From contig NZ_STGB01000004.1 in NCBI RefSeq assembly GCF_005222815.1, forward strand, positions 1,116,001-1,180,000: a DNA stretch of 64,000 nt, in the 5' to 3' direction. This DNA comes from Roseomonas sp. AR75 (GTDB lineage Bacteria > Pseudomonadota > Alphaproteobacteria > Acetobacterales > Acetobacteraceae). The notes beneath the pieces are model-generated. The model saw nothing but the letters and a program-made list of their open reading frames with translations, made no database searches and was not told the DNA's origin. Both the position numbers and the translations under genes were made by a program. Shown here piece by piece: positions 8,937 through 17,764 of the stretch; the first letter of the stretch is position 1; the number at the start of each line of letters is the position of its first letter.

Positions 8937-9047
8937 GCGGCGGCGGCGCCGATGGTTGGCACCGGGCCCAGCTGCCGTCTTCGGGCCTGCATGCGCCGGC
9001 CTCCTTTCGCTCCCTGCCCGAAGCATGCGTGTGCGCGGTCGGCGCGG

Positions 9048-10181
9048 TCAATCGCCCCGCTCGGGGCTGGCACCTTCGGCCAGGACACGGGCCAGGATGG
9101 CGCATTTGGCGAAGAGGCTGGAGAGGTCGACATGCTCTTCGTCGCTATGCGCGCGGCTGCCATGCGGGCCGAGGCCATCCACGGTGGGAATGCCGGCCGC
9201 CGCGATGTTGTTCCCGTCGGACGCGCCGCCGGACACGGCGAGGCCGAGCGGGAACCCCAGCGCATCGCCCGCGCGCTGGAACGCAGCGGCCGCAGCGAGC
9301 GAGGCGGCCGTCGCCTCCATCGGCGGCCGATGGAAGCGGCCGGAGAGCGTCGCGCTCGTTCCGGGCAGGCGGGGTGCTGCGACAAGCGTCGCGAGCGCCC
9401 GTTCGATCCTATGCTGCTCCGCCAGGCTCGGCACGCGCACATCGAGCATGAGCTCCGCTGCGCCGGCCACGACATAGGGCCAGGTGCCGCCGCGGAGCGT
9501 ACCCACATTCACGCTCGTGCCCTGGTGTGGATCAACCAGTTCCGCCGCCTGCAGGGCGATGCGCGCCGCGGCGAGGATGGCGCTCGCGCCCTTCTCCGGC
9601 TCAGCTCCTGCATGCGCCTCGATTCCGGTCACCGCGATGCGGAAGATGCCGACGCCCTTGCGGCCGATGGTCAGCGCAGGGCCGGGGCGGCCAGGCTCCA
9701 GCACCAGCGCGAGGTCGTGCGCAGCCGCCTCCCGCAGGATCAGCGGCAGGGAGGATGCGCTGCCGGCCTCCTCGTCGCTGTTCATCAAGAAGGTGATGTC
9801 GTCCGGCAGAATCCCGCCCGCCGCGCGCCGCGCCGCATCGATCGCGAACAGGCCGAGGGCGAGCCCGCCCTTCATGTCGAGGATACCGGGGCCATAGGCG
9901 CGCTCGCCCTCGATGCGCACGCCGCGCGCCGCGCTGCCCTGCGGATGTACCGTGTCGAAATGCCCGACCAGCAGGATGCGTCGCCGCCCTTGGCCGCGGA
10001 GGCGCAGGATGCGGTGGTCGCCGGTCGCGCGCTGCGGATCACGCTCGGCCTGCATGCCGAAGGCGATCGCCTGTGCTTCCAGCGCGTCGCCCACGGCGTC
10101 GCAGAGCGGCTTGCTCTCCGTCGGGCTGTCCATCGCGACGATGCGGCGCACGAACTCGAGCAGCGCCGCGTTGTCGATCAC
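9048..10181 (-). CDS. M20-family metallo-amidohydrolase/carboxypeptidase
   Basis: A 377-aa cytoplasmic zinc hydrolase of the M20/ArgE/DapE/CPG2 type. Visible motifs are LVGHFDTVHP (residues 71-80, ligand H74 and D76), GPGILDMKGG (bridging ligand D102) and SDEEAGS (catalytic/ligand E137, E138). A lid-dimerisation domain and a C-terminal ligand (HSDEEHVD region) follow. The GTG at 10181 overlaps the flavoprotein stop (GTGA), making this the last gene of the eight-gene ABC operon. It likely hydrolyses an N-acyl or peptide-like bond in the imported substrate. No exact substrate is assignable. Confidence 0.88.
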   Translation of the reverse strand: MIDNAALLEFVRRIVAMDSPTESKPLCDAVGDALEAQAIAFGMQAERDPQRATGDHRILRLRGQGRRRILLVGHFDTVHPQGSAARGVRIEGERAYGPGILDMKGGLALGLFAIDAARRAAGGILPDDITFLMNSDEEAGSASSLPLILREAAAHDLALVLEPGRPGPALTIGRKGVGIFRIAVTGIEAHAGAEPEKGASAILAAARIALQAAELVDPHQGTSVNVGTLRGGTWPYVVAGAAELMLDVRVPSLAEQHRIERALATLVAAPRLPGTSATLSGRFHRPPMEATAASLAAAAAFQRAGDALGFPLGLAVSGGASDGNNIAAAGIPTVDGLGPHGSRAHSDEEHVDLSSLFAKCAILARVLAEGASPERGD

Positions 10182-11848
10182 GCGGCGACGCGCTCCGCGG
10201 CAACGAAAGCCACCTCGGGCACGCCATCCGCCCCGCGGATGAGGCGCAGCGTGCCGAGCCAGCCGGAGTCGTCGGGCTCGGGGCAGTCGTCGCGGTAATG
10301 CGCGCCGCGGCTCTCGCGCCGATGCAGCGCCGCGGTCAGCGACAGCAGCGCGGTGTCGCAGAGCGAGCGCAGCTCGCACCAGGCGCGCAGCGCGCGCCAG
10401 CCCGCGGCAGGGCCGCGCGCCTCCAGCGCCGCGGCCAGCGCCCCGACATGCGCGAGGCCGGAGCGAAGCCCCGTCTCGTTGCGCACGATCCCCAGGAAAT
10501 CCCACATCGCCGTGCGCAGTGCCTTCAGCTTCTCGGCAAGCTCGGCCTCGGTGAATCCGCCATCCTCGCCGGCGTCCAGCCTGCGTGCCCAGCCTTGCGC
10601 GATCGCGCCCACATCGCCCCGCGGCAGCGTGCTGCGTGCCGCCGCCATCCGGCCCGCGCGGTCGCCGAACACCTGCGTTTCCGGCAGGGCGTTGCTGTTG
10701 ATGCGGTTGGCGCCGTGGATGCCGCCGGCGACCTCGCCCACGGCGAACAGCCCATCGAGGCTCGCCGCGCCGTTCACGTCCACCGCCAGCCCACCCATCC
10801 AGTAATGCGCTTCCGGCGCGACGACGAAGGGGTAGGTGGCGTAGTCGATGTCCAGCTTCTTGATGTAGTGCGCCACCTTGGGGTTTGTGTCCTCGAACTC
10901 CGCGCGGGTCAGGGGGGAGAGGTCGAGCCGCACGCCCGGACCGCCCTTGCCCTCGACGCCGCGGCCGGCCTGGATCTCGAGGAAGATCGCGCGCGCCGCG
11001 ACGTCGCGCGTGGTCGCCTCGCCGCCCTGCATGAAGCGCTCGCCGTCCTTGTTGTAGAGGCGCGCGCCGACAACGAAGGTGGAGGGCTGGATGGAGACGC
11101 GGCTGTTGGTGAAGGGATCGGTGCAGCGCCAGGGGTAGAACTGGATGAACTCCATGTCGCGCAGCACCGCGCCCGCGCGATAGGCCAGCGAGAATCCGTC
11201 GCCGGTGATGTCGACCGGGTTGGAGGTGACGGAGAACAACCGCCCCGCGCCACCCGTCGCCAGAATCACGGCAGGCGTCGCCACGCCGATCACCTTCCCG
11301 CCCTTGAGGTCCAGCAGGATGGCGCCAACGACCGAATCGACCTGGCGCACGACTTCCACCGCCATCACGCTTTCCAGCATCTCCACACCGGCCTCGGCCG
11401 TGCGCTCGGCCAGTGGCACCGTGTAGTCGGTGCCCTGGTTGTTGGGCGCGAGCAGCACGCGCGGGCGGGAATGATCGCCGGATGGCGTGACCTTGTACTG
11501 CGCGCCCTCGCGCTGGAACGCGCCGCCGGCTTCCTCGAGCGCGGTGATGCCCCAGGCCGCACCCTCGCACAGCGCGGCGACCAGCGCAGGATCGGCGACG
11601 CGCGCGCCGCCCTTCAGCGTGTCGGCCGTATGCAGCGCCGGGCTGTCCGTGGGATCGCCGCCGGGGAAGACGCCGGCATAGGCCGCGGTCGTCATGGCGG
11701 AGGAACCGCTGCGCCCCGCCTTGCCCTTCACCGCCAGGATCACGCGCGCGGCGCCTGCCTGCTTCGCCGCCAGCGCCGCGCGCAGGCCCGCGAGCCCCGC
11801 ACCGATGACGAGGACATCCGCCTCGATCGTCTCGACCGCCTGCATCAT
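10178..11848 (-). CDS. FAD-dependent oxidoreductase, fumarate reductase/L-aspartate oxidase type
   Basis: A 556-aa flavoprotein. A dinucleotide-binding VIGAGLAGLRAAL motif (about residues 14-26) is followed by a GRSGSSAMTTAAY segment at the position where the succinate dehydrogenase family has its FAD-contacting histidine-threonine loop. A capping domain follows. Late motifs GGLAVDVNGAASLDGLFAVGE and HGANRINSNALPETQVFG match the C-terminal FAD domain of FrdA/SdhA/NadB proteins. The covalent-flavin histidine is not evident, which favours non-covalent FAD as in aspartate oxidase. It overlaps both neighbours by 4 bp (ATGA, GTGA). It probably oxidises the imported compound or a fragment of it. 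Confidence 0.85.
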   Translation of the reverse strand: MMQAVETIEADVLVIGAGLAGLRAALAAKQAGAARVILAVKGKAGRSGSSAMTTAAYAGVFPGGDPTDSPALHTADTLKGGARVADPALVAALCEGAAWGITALEEAGGAFQREGAQYKVTPSGDHSRPRVLLAPNNQGTDYTVPLAERTAEAGVEMLESVMAVEVVRQVDSVVGAILLDLKGGKVIGVATPAVILATGGAGRLFSVTSNPVDITGDGFSLAYRAGAVLRDMEFIQFYPWRCTDPFTNSRVSIQPSTFVVGARLYNKDGERFMQGGEATTRDVAARAIFLEIQAGRGVEGKGGPGVRLDLSPLTRAEFEDTNPKVAHYIKKLDIDYATYPFVVAPEAHYWMGGLAVDVNGAASLDGLFAVGEVAGGIHGANRINSNALPETQVFGDRAGRMAAARSTLPRGDVGAIAQGWARRLDAGEDGGFTEAELAEKLKALRTAMWDFLGIVRNETGLRSGLAHVGALAAALEARGPAAGWRALRAWCELRSLCDTALLSLTAALHRRESRGAHYRDDCPEPDDSGWLGTLRLIRGADGVPEVAFVAAERVAA

Positions 11849-12993
11849 CGCAACTCCAGCACCGGCACATGCCGCGTCAGGCATTCCACGCCGGTTTCGG
11901 TGACATGCACCGTGTGCGAGAAGCCGATGCCGGCCTCGCCGTAGTACCGCATCGCCACGGGGATGTGGAAGCACATGCCCGGGCGCAGCACGGTGGGGTC
12001 GTCCTCCTTCAGGCTGGCGATGGTGCCTTCCACCCAGGAGGAGAAGCCGATGCCGACGGAATAGCCTGCGCGCTTCCGGTAATTCTCCCACATGCCGGCA
12101 CGCTCGATCACGCCGCGGCAGGAGGCATCCACTTCGGCCGAGGTTGCGCCTGGGCGCACGGCGGCGATCGCGGTCTCCAGCGCTTCCAGGCAGATATCGG
12201 CCATGTGCCGTATGCGCTTCTCCGGCGTGCCGATCACGGCGCTGCGCATCAGCGGCGCGTAGTAGCGATGGAAGGTGCCGCCGATCTCGATCAGCACGGT
12301 GTCGCCCGGTTGCAACCGGCGACGCATGAAGCCGGAGTGCGGCAGGCCCGCGCGATCGCCGGAGGTCACGATGGGATCGCGCGCCATCCATTCGGAACCG
12401 GCCTGCAGCATGGCGGCGTAGCTGGCTGCGGCGAGGTCGTTCTCCGTCGCGCCTTCCGCGCAGGCGGTGATGGCGGCCGCAGCGCCGGCATCCGTGATGC
12501 GGGCGGCTTCCCGCATGTACTGCACCTCGCGCGGCGACTTCACGATGCGCGCCTGCTCCGCGATGCCGGAGCCGTCCACCAGGCGCGGCAGCCCGGCCTG
12601 GAGCTTCCGCCAATGTGCCACGCGCAGGAAGCAGGCGGTCTCCTCCACCCCCACCACCTTCTCCGCCAGGCCGCGATCGCGCAGCGCGGCGAGGGTGACG
12701 GCGGTCGGGTCCTCCGTGTCGTCCCAGGTGATGACATCCGGCGTCCAGGCATAACGCTGCGCAAGGACGGATTCCAGGAATCGCAGAACCAGGAAGGGCT
12801 CGCGCTCCAGCGGCACGACGACGAGCTGGTAGTTGTGGTAGCCGAAGGTCTGGTAGCCGGTCAGATGGAAGATCGTCTCCGGCGCGGCGCAGACCAGCAC
12901 CTCCACGCCGCGCGCCTGCATGGCGCTGCGCACGGCGGCGATGCGGGCGTCGTATTCCTCCTGCGGGAAGAACAGCTCACGCGTGATGGGCAT
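11845..12993 (-). CDS. M24-family (Xaa-Pro peptidase/creatinase fold) hydrolase lacking metal ligands
   Basis: A 382-aa protein with a creatinase N-terminal domain (about 10-150) and a pita-bread M24 domain (155-382). The canonical metal ligands of M24 aminopeptidases are not kept. The first Asp is Glu (E236 in VLIEIGG), the second falls at P247 (YYAPLMR), the histidine is replaced in GYSVGIG (310-316), and the two glutamates fall at I344 and S359. The pattern RxGYSxGxG followed by TVLRPGMCFHI recalls the ectoine hydrolase/creatinase branch, which acts on small C-N bonds rather than on peptides. It overlaps its upstream neighbour by 17 bp. The function is a hydrolase of a small amide or amidine, by inference. 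Confidence 0.8.
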   Translation of the reverse strand: MPITRELFFPQEEYDARIAAVRSAMQARGVEVLVCAAPETIFHLTGYQTFGYHNYQLVVVPLEREPFLVLRFLESVLAQRYAWTPDVITWDDTEDPTAVTLAALRDRGLAEKVVGVEETACFLRVAHWRKLQAGLPRLVDGSGIAEQARIVKSPREVQYMREAARITDAGAAAAITACAEGATENDLAAASYAAMLQAGSEWMARDPIVTSGDRAGLPHSGFMRRRLQPGDTVLIEIGGTFHRYYAPLMRSAVIGTPEKRIRHMADICLEALETAIAAVRPGATSAEVDASCRGVIERAGMWENYRKRAGYSVGIGFSSWVEGTIASLKEDDPTVLRPGMCFHIPVAMRYYGEAGIGFSHTVHVTETGVECLTRHVPVLELR

Positions 12994-13822
12994 GAAGGGG
13001 CTCCATCGCCTGCTCGGCGGAGATCACCCTGCCGCCATGGGCGCGAAGATGATCGATGAACTGAAGCGCGAGCGCGCGCCAATGCGGATCGGCCAGGCCG
13101 AAGCCGTGGGTGAGCAGGTTGCAGCGTGCGGGCTGGCCGCGGCGCTGCACGCGGGCACGGATCGCGTCCCAGACGGCGGCGAGCCGCGCGAAGTCCATGC
13201 GCTCCAGGAAGAGATAGTCACGATCGAGGTCGGTGCCCGTGCCGTTCCAGCCGATCGGCACGGCGAAAAGCTGGGTGCAGCGATAGCGGTGCGCGTCGGG
13301 CTCGGCTGGCCAGTCCACATGCTTCTCGGGCATTCGCAGCCCTGGGCCGGGGGATAGGTCCAGCCCGATGCCCATGCGGTCCAGCAGCGTGGGCAAGGCG
13401 GCGTTCCAGGCGAAGCTGCCGCTGCGGAAGGCGGCGATGGGCAGGTCGGCTCTGCGCGCCATCGCCATGCAGTCCACGATCACGCCGGTGATGTGATCCG
13501 CGTCACCATAGCGGTTCTTGCCGTCCGCCAGATCCTCATGCGGGTGCAGTGCGAGCGCCATGCCGCGATCCAGGCAGGAGCGCCATTCGTCGGCGTAAGG
13601 TGGATCGAAGAAGTCTCGCCTGTGGCGCGGGCTGGTGTGCAGCGTCACGACGGCCGGCGCGCCGGCTTCGGCCACGGCCTCGCGCATGGCGGCAAAGCGC
13701 GCAGCCATCAGCGTTGCATCCGGCGGCGGCGCGCCCGGCGTCTCGGGATAGAAGGCACGGCCGCCCAGCGGGCTCGGAGGGTCGCCGTCGATCAGCCAGA
13801 CGATCTCGATCTCGGCAGCCAT
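12977..13822 (-). CDS. Unrecognised protein, possibly polysaccharide-deacetylase-like fold
   Basis: A 281-aa soluble protein without signal peptide or membrane segment. It begins with a beta strand ending in an acidic pair (IEIVWLIDGD, residues 5-14) and contains VVTLHTSPRHRRDFF, LALHPHEDLADGKNRYGD and FRSGSFAWN segments. This alternation of strands ending in D/H recalls NodB-type deacetylase barrels, but a convincing NodB motif set is not visible, so this is a weak hint. It overlaps the permease stop upstream and the M24 start downstream, so it is co-translated with the importer and the hydrolases and should act on the same substrate. Confidence 0.55.
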   Translation of the reverse strand: MAAEIEIVWLIDGDPPSPLGGRAFYPETPGAPPPDATLMAARFAAMREAVAEAGAPAVVTLHTSPRHRRDFFDPPYADEWRSCLDRGMALALHPHEDLADGKNRYGDADHITGVIVDCMAMARRADLPIAAFRSGSFAWNAALPTLLDRMGIGLDLSPGPGLRMPEKHVDWPAEPDAHRYRCTQLFAVPIGWNGTGTDLDRDYLFLERMDFARLAAVWDAIRARVQRRGQPARCNLLTHGFGLADPHWRALALQFIDHLRAHGGRVISAEQAMEPLHAHHA

Positions 13823-14607
13823 CAGTCCCGCCCCGCCAGATACTTGTAGACGCCGACGGTGCGGTCCAGCAGCACGAAGAACAGCGCGCCGCCGAGTGCC
13901 AGCAGGAAGGCGATGGCCGGGATCACCGGCGTCATGCCGCCGACATACATCCGCTGGAACATCTCCACCGGCAGCGTCCGCTGCCCGAGGGCGGAGAGGA
14001 ACAGCGCCAGCGTCACGTTGTTGAAGGACAGGATGAAGGTGAAGATCGTCGCCGCGATCACGCCAGTCTTGAGCTGCGGCAACGTCACCTTGAAGAAGGT
14101 GCGCGCGGGGCCGGCGCCGAGGATCGCCGAGGCGCTTTCCAGCCGCCTGTCGAGCGCCGCGACGGAGACCATCAGCGTGCGGAAGGCGAAGGGCACGCTG
14201 ACCACCAGATGCGCCAGCACCAGGCCGAGGAAGGTCTCCGCGAGTCCGATCCGCTCGAACCAGATCAGCAACCCCAGCACGAGCACGATCTGCGGGATCA
14301 TGCGGGGGCCGGTGATCAGCGTCTCGATGGCGATGCGGCCACGGAAGCGGTTGCGCTCGATCGCGAAGGCGCAGGGAAGGGCGAGCAGCACCGCCGCCAC
14401 GCCGGCCAGGGACGCCAGAAGGAAGGAGCGCATCACCGTGTCCAGCAGGACGGCGTCGCCCAGGATCGCCTCGAACCAGCGCAGCGAAAGGCCTTCGGGC
14501 GGAAACGCGATGCGGCGGCTGTCGGTCAGCGCCACGGGCAGGCTGATCGCGATGGGCAGCAGCATGAACACCACGACCAGCCAGGAGAAGATGCGCAGCG
14601 CCAGCAT
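13822..14607 (-). CDS. ABC transporter permease, PotC type
   Basis: A 261-aa inner-membrane permease with six predicted spans and the cytoplasmic EAA loop (SASAILGAGPARTFFKVTLPQL) typical of binding-protein-dependent importers of the spermidine/putrescine/iron(III) type. A start at 14607 is preferred over the upstream GTG at 14625, because the ATG is preceded by a near-perfect Shine-Dalgarno (GGAGGTGA) at the right spacing. It then starts 2 bp after the first permease stop. It pairs with the permease at 14610 and the ATPase at 15511. Confidence 0.88.
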   Translation of the reverse strand: MLALRIFSWLVVVFMLLPIAISLPVALTDSRRIAFPPEGLSLRWFEAILGDAVLLDTVMRSFLLASLAGVAAVLLALPCAFAIERNRFRGRIAIETLITGPRMIPQIVLVLGLLIWFERIGLAETFLGLVLAHLVVSVPFAFRTLMVSVAALDRRLESASAILGAGPARTFFKVTLPQLKTGVIAATIFTFILSFNNVTLALFLSALGQRTLPVEMFQRMYVGGMTPVIPAIAFLLALGGALFFVLLDRTVGVYKYLAGRD

Positions 14608-14609
14608 CG

Positions 14610-15518
14610 CTACGTCACCTCCCACTGCCCGCGCCGCGTCAGGCGGCCGGCCAGGACGGTGAAGCCGTAGGTGATCAGCGCCACCGAGACCAGCAGCACG
14701 AAGGCGAGTGCCGCGCCCATAGGCCAGTTCATCTGCTCCGTCCCATAGGAGAAGATCGCCATCGGGATCACGGGCACGCGCTGCGCCCCGATCAGGATCG
14801 GGATCAGATAGGAGGATACAGAGAGCGAGAACACCAGGATGGCGCTGGCGACGATGCCCGGCATGGTCAACGGCAGCATCACCGTGCGGAAGATGCGCAG
14901 GTTGGAGGCGCCGAGCAGCCGTGCCGCGTTGATCCGGTCCTGCGGCACGTTCTGCACGGCGGATGCCAGGATCAGCACGGCGAAGGGCAGGTGTTCATAG
15001 GTCAGCACCAGCACGAGGGCCGGGAAGCTGCGCAGCAGCCGCAGCGGGCCGTCGATCAGCCCCGCCCATTGCAGCGCCTGCTGCAGCACGCCGAAGGGGA
15101 GCAGCAGGATATACCAGCCGAGGATGCCGACGATCAGGTTGACGAAGATCGGCAGGAGGCACGCGACCGAGATGAAGGTGCGCTCCCAGGAGCCGCAGCG
15201 TGTCAGGTAAATCGCCACGGGATAGGCGATGAGCAGTGTGAAGATCACCGTCGCCAGCCCGACCAGCAGCGAGTTCACGGCCATCTCCGCGTGCAGCGGA
15301 TCGGCAAAGACGGCGACGTAGTTCGCCAGCGTGACGTCCGGATCCGGCGTCCGCGGCATGGGGCGCGTCGCCAGCAGGCTCATGCGCAGCAGCTCGCCGA
15401 GGGGCAGCAGGAAGAAGATCAGCAGCAGCACCAGCACGGGCAGCAGCGGCAGCAGCCAGCGCAGCACGCCGCCTTCGCGGGTCCCGCTGCCCAGCGCGGA
15501 GAGGACAAGCCTAGTCAT
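14610..15518 (-). CDS. ABC transporter permease, PotB type
   Basis: A 302-aa inner-membrane permease with six predicted spans. The first (about residues 22-46) is followed by a periplasmic loop, as in PotB/FbpB-like importers. The EAA-type loop is INAARLLGASNLRIFRTVMLPL. The start overlaps the end of the ATPase gene by 8 bp. It forms the translocation channel together with the PotC-like subunit downstream. Its substrate is set by the receptor encoded at 16589. Confidence 0.88.
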   Translation of the reverse strand: MTRLVLSALGSGTREGGVLRWLLPLLPVLVLLLIFFLLPLGELLRMSLLATRPMPRTPDPDVTLANYVAVFADPLHAEMAVNSLLVGLATVIFTLLIAYPVAIYLTRCGSWERTFISVACLLPIFVNLIVGILGWYILLLPFGVLQQALQWAGLIDGPLRLLRSFPALVLVLTYEHLPFAVLILASAVQNVPQDRINAARLLGASNLRIFRTVMLPLTMPGIVASAILVFSLSVSSYLIPILIGAQRVPVIPMAIFSYGTEQMNWPMGAALAFVLLVSVALITYGFTVLAGRLTRRGQWEVT

Positions 15519-16602
15519 CCAGCAGCATCACGGCGTCGGGGGGGATGGCGAAGCGGTGCGGCGTGCCCGGCTGCGGCAGGCGGCCGCCCGGATCAGCCGG
15601 CAGCACCGCCTGGATCGCAAGCCCTTCGCAATCCAGCAGGCAGGCAACATGCGCGCCGCGGAAGCTTGCCTCGCGCACCAGGCCCAATGCTGCGTTCGGT
15701 GCGTCGGCCGGCGGGTCGAGGCGCACATGCTCCGGCCGAAACGCAAGGGTGCGGCGCGTATCGGCCGCAGGCGCGCTGCTCGCGGGCGTGAGATGCAGCG
15801 GGCCGGCAACGAAGGCCGTGCCGTCGCTCACCGCTTCCAGCACCGTCGCATCGCCCAGGAAGGTGCAGACGAAGCGCGTGCGCGGATCGCGCCACACCTC
15901 CAGCGGTGTGCCGAGGCGCTCGATGCGGCCGCCGCGCATCACGGCGATGCGGTCGGACATGGTCAGCGCCTCCTCCTGGCTGTGCGTGACCAGCAGGGTG
16001 GCGACGCCGAGCGCGGTCTGGATGCGCTTGATCTCCTGCTGCATCTCCCGCCGCAACGCGGCGTCGAGGTTCGACAGCGGCTCGTCCAGCAGCAGCAGGT
16101 CGGGCTCGGTCACCAGCGCACGCGCGAGCGCGACGCGCTGCTGCATGCCGCCCGAAAGCTGGGACGGGAATTTGCGCTCGACACCCGGCAGCCGCACGAG
16201 GTCCAGCATCGCACCCACGCGATGTGCAATGTCGCGTGAGGGCATGCGTTGCACCTCAAGGCCGTAGGCGATGTTCTCCGCCACCGTCATGTGCGGGAAC
16301 AGCGCATAGGACTGGAACACCATGCCGAGCCTACGGCGTTGCGGCGGCACGTCGTTCACCACAGCGCCGCGCAGGCGGATGCTGCCTTCGTCTGCCGCCA
16401 GCAATCCCGCGACCAGGTTCAGCGTGGTGGTCTTGCCGCAGCCCGAGGGGCCCAGCAGCGTCACGAACTCGCCGCGGCCGATCGCGATGTCGAGCCCATG
16501 CAGTACGCGCTGCCCCTGGAAGGATTTCGCCAATCCCTCCAGGCGCAGGATGGGATCGGGCGCGGTCACGCCCGGGGCGGCGCCCTCCTCAGCGGATTTC
16601 AC
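15511..16602 (-). CDS. ABC transporter ATP-binding protein, PotA type
   Basis: A 363-aa cytoplasmic ATPase. It has Walker A GPSGCGKTT (51-59), Q-loop VFQSYALFPH (95-104), signature LSGGMQQRVALARAL (149-163), Walker B LLLLDEPLSNLD (169-180) and H-loop VTHSQEE. The roughly 120-residue C-terminal extension is a TOBE domain, typical of spermidine/putrescine, iron and 2-aminoethylphosphonate importers. It overlaps the receptor gene by 14 bp and the first permease by 8 bp, consistent with strict coupling of the importer subunits. Confidence 0.93.
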   Translation of the reverse strand: MKSAEEGAAPGVTAPDPILRLEGLAKSFQGQRVLHGLDIAIGRGEFVTLLGPSGCGKTTTLNLVAGLLAADEGSIRLRGAVVNDVPPQRRRLGMVFQSYALFPHMTVAENIAYGLEVQRMPSRDIAHRVGAMLDLVRLPGVERKFPSQLSGGMQQRVALARALVTEPDLLLLDEPLSNLDAALRREMQQEIKRIQTALGVATLLVTHSQEEALTMSDRIAVMRGGRIERLGTPLEVWRDPRTRFVCTFLGDATVLEAVSDGTAFVAGPLHLTPASSAPAADTRRTLAFRPEHVRLDPPADAPNAALGLVREASFRGAHVACLLDCEGLAIQAVLPADPGGRLPQPGTPHRFAIPPDAVMLLDD

Positions 16603-17665
16603 GCTGCCAGCGCTGGATCCATTGCGGCCGCACGCTGTTGATGGCCGACCAGTTGAGGTTCACCAGCTTGTCGAAATCCGCGGGCGTGAGGTTCACGCCG
16701 GCTCGCTCGGCATCCGTCACCCTCTCCCAGGTGGTGCGGGACGGGCTGGCGACGCCGCCGCCGCGCATCCGGCGCAGCTGGAAGTCATCGCTGTAGTAGA
16801 CGTTGAGGTAGTCATAGGCCGCCGCCTCGCAGGGACCGCCATTCACCAGGCTGACGCCGCCGGGGACCACGGGCGCGCCCTCGGTCGGCATGGCGAAGCG
16901 CGTCGAGACGCCGGCCGCGGTCAGCGTCGGCGCCATGTTGTTGCCGGTCACCGCGACCCAGACCTCGCCGAGCTGCCACAGGTTCGACAGCTCGCTGGTC
17001 CAGGTGAAGATGGAGTGCAGCGAAGGCTGCAGTGCGCGCGTCGCGGCGAAGCCGGGGTCGATGTTCTGCTCGCCGCCGCCATTCTGCCGCGCCAGCATCA
17101 CCAGCGCCGCGGTGCCCCAGGTGCTTTGCGGGGCGGTGATCGCGACGCGGCCGCGGAACTCCGGCCGGCGCAGATCCGCCCAGGAGGTGGGCGGCGCGAT
17201 GTTGCGCCGGCGCAGCTCGTCGTCACGATAGATGATGCCCACGCCGATCACGTTGGTGGCGAGCACCACCGGCCGGCTCTGCGCATCGCGCGATGTCGCC
17301 CAGTCGAACAGCCGCTGCGTGTTCGGCGCGCGCGCAGGATCGATCGGCTTGCAGAGGCCCTGGTCGCATGCCTGGATGCCGACGGGCAGGTCCCAGTGCG
17401 CGATGCTGACACGCGCATTGCCGCCTTGCGCGGCAATGCGCTCCACCATGTTGGCAGAGCCGATCGCCTCGGCGACCAACTCGACGTTGTGACGTTCGCG
17501 GAGTTGCGGCGCGATCACCTCCATCACGTCCTCGCGGTGGCGCGGGAAGATGGAAAGATACACCTGCATCTGCGTGCAGGCCTGCTGTGCGGCGGCGATG
17601 CCGGCATCCAGCGTGACAAGCGCGACGCAGCCAGCGGCTGCGGCCAGTCTCGTGAAGCGGTTCAT
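16589..17665 (-). CDS. ABC transporter periplasmic receptor, PotD type
   Basis: A 358-aa extracytoplasmic solute-binding protein (SBP_bac_1/8, PotD-like) and the first gene of the eight-gene minus-strand operon. The signal peptide spans about residues 1-28 (RLAAAAGCVALVTLDAGIAAAQ). The mature protein contains YLSIFPRHREDVMEVIAPQLRERH and GIIYRDDEL segments and a two-lobe layout. Four cysteines (CTQ, ACDQGLC, GPC) may form disulfides, which is not usual for PotD. The ligand is unknown. The peptidase/amidase genes downstream argue for an amide- or amine-containing compound. Confidence 0.85.
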   Translation of the reverse strand: MNRFTRLAAAAGCVALVTLDAGIAAAQQACTQMQVYLSIFPRHREDVMEVIAPQLRERHNVELVAEAIGSANMVERIAAQGGNARVSIAHWDLPVGIQACDQGLCKPIDPARAPNTQRLFDWATSRDAQSRPVVLATNVIGVGIIYRDDELRRRNIAPPTSWADLRRPEFRGRVAITAPQSTWGTAALVMLARQNGGGEQNIDPGFAATRALQPSLHSIFTWTSELSNLWQLGEVWVAVTGNNMAPTLTAAGVSTRFAMPTEGAPVVPGGVSLVNGGPCEAAAYDYLNVYYSDDFQLRRMRGGGVASPSRTTWERVTDAERAGVNLTPADFDKLVNLNWSAINSVRPQWIQRWQREIR

Positions 17666-17764
17666 GTCACCTCTCCCTGTCTTGCGGCTCGCACTCTCCC
17701 GGATGGCGTGATTGGATCAGAATATCCGGCGCCCTCCAAGGGCAAGAATGCATGGAGTGACGGA

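Noticed and set aside
8175..10298. 707-codon plus-strand frame opposite IclR and M20 genes
   Set aside because: Runs antisense through two well-supported genes and shows no domain.
9048..12993. Assignment of M24/M20 genes as ectoine degradation (doeA/doeB)
   Set aside because: The M24 protein resembles that branch, but the transporter, flavoprotein and absent partner genes do not fit, so the pathway name was not used.
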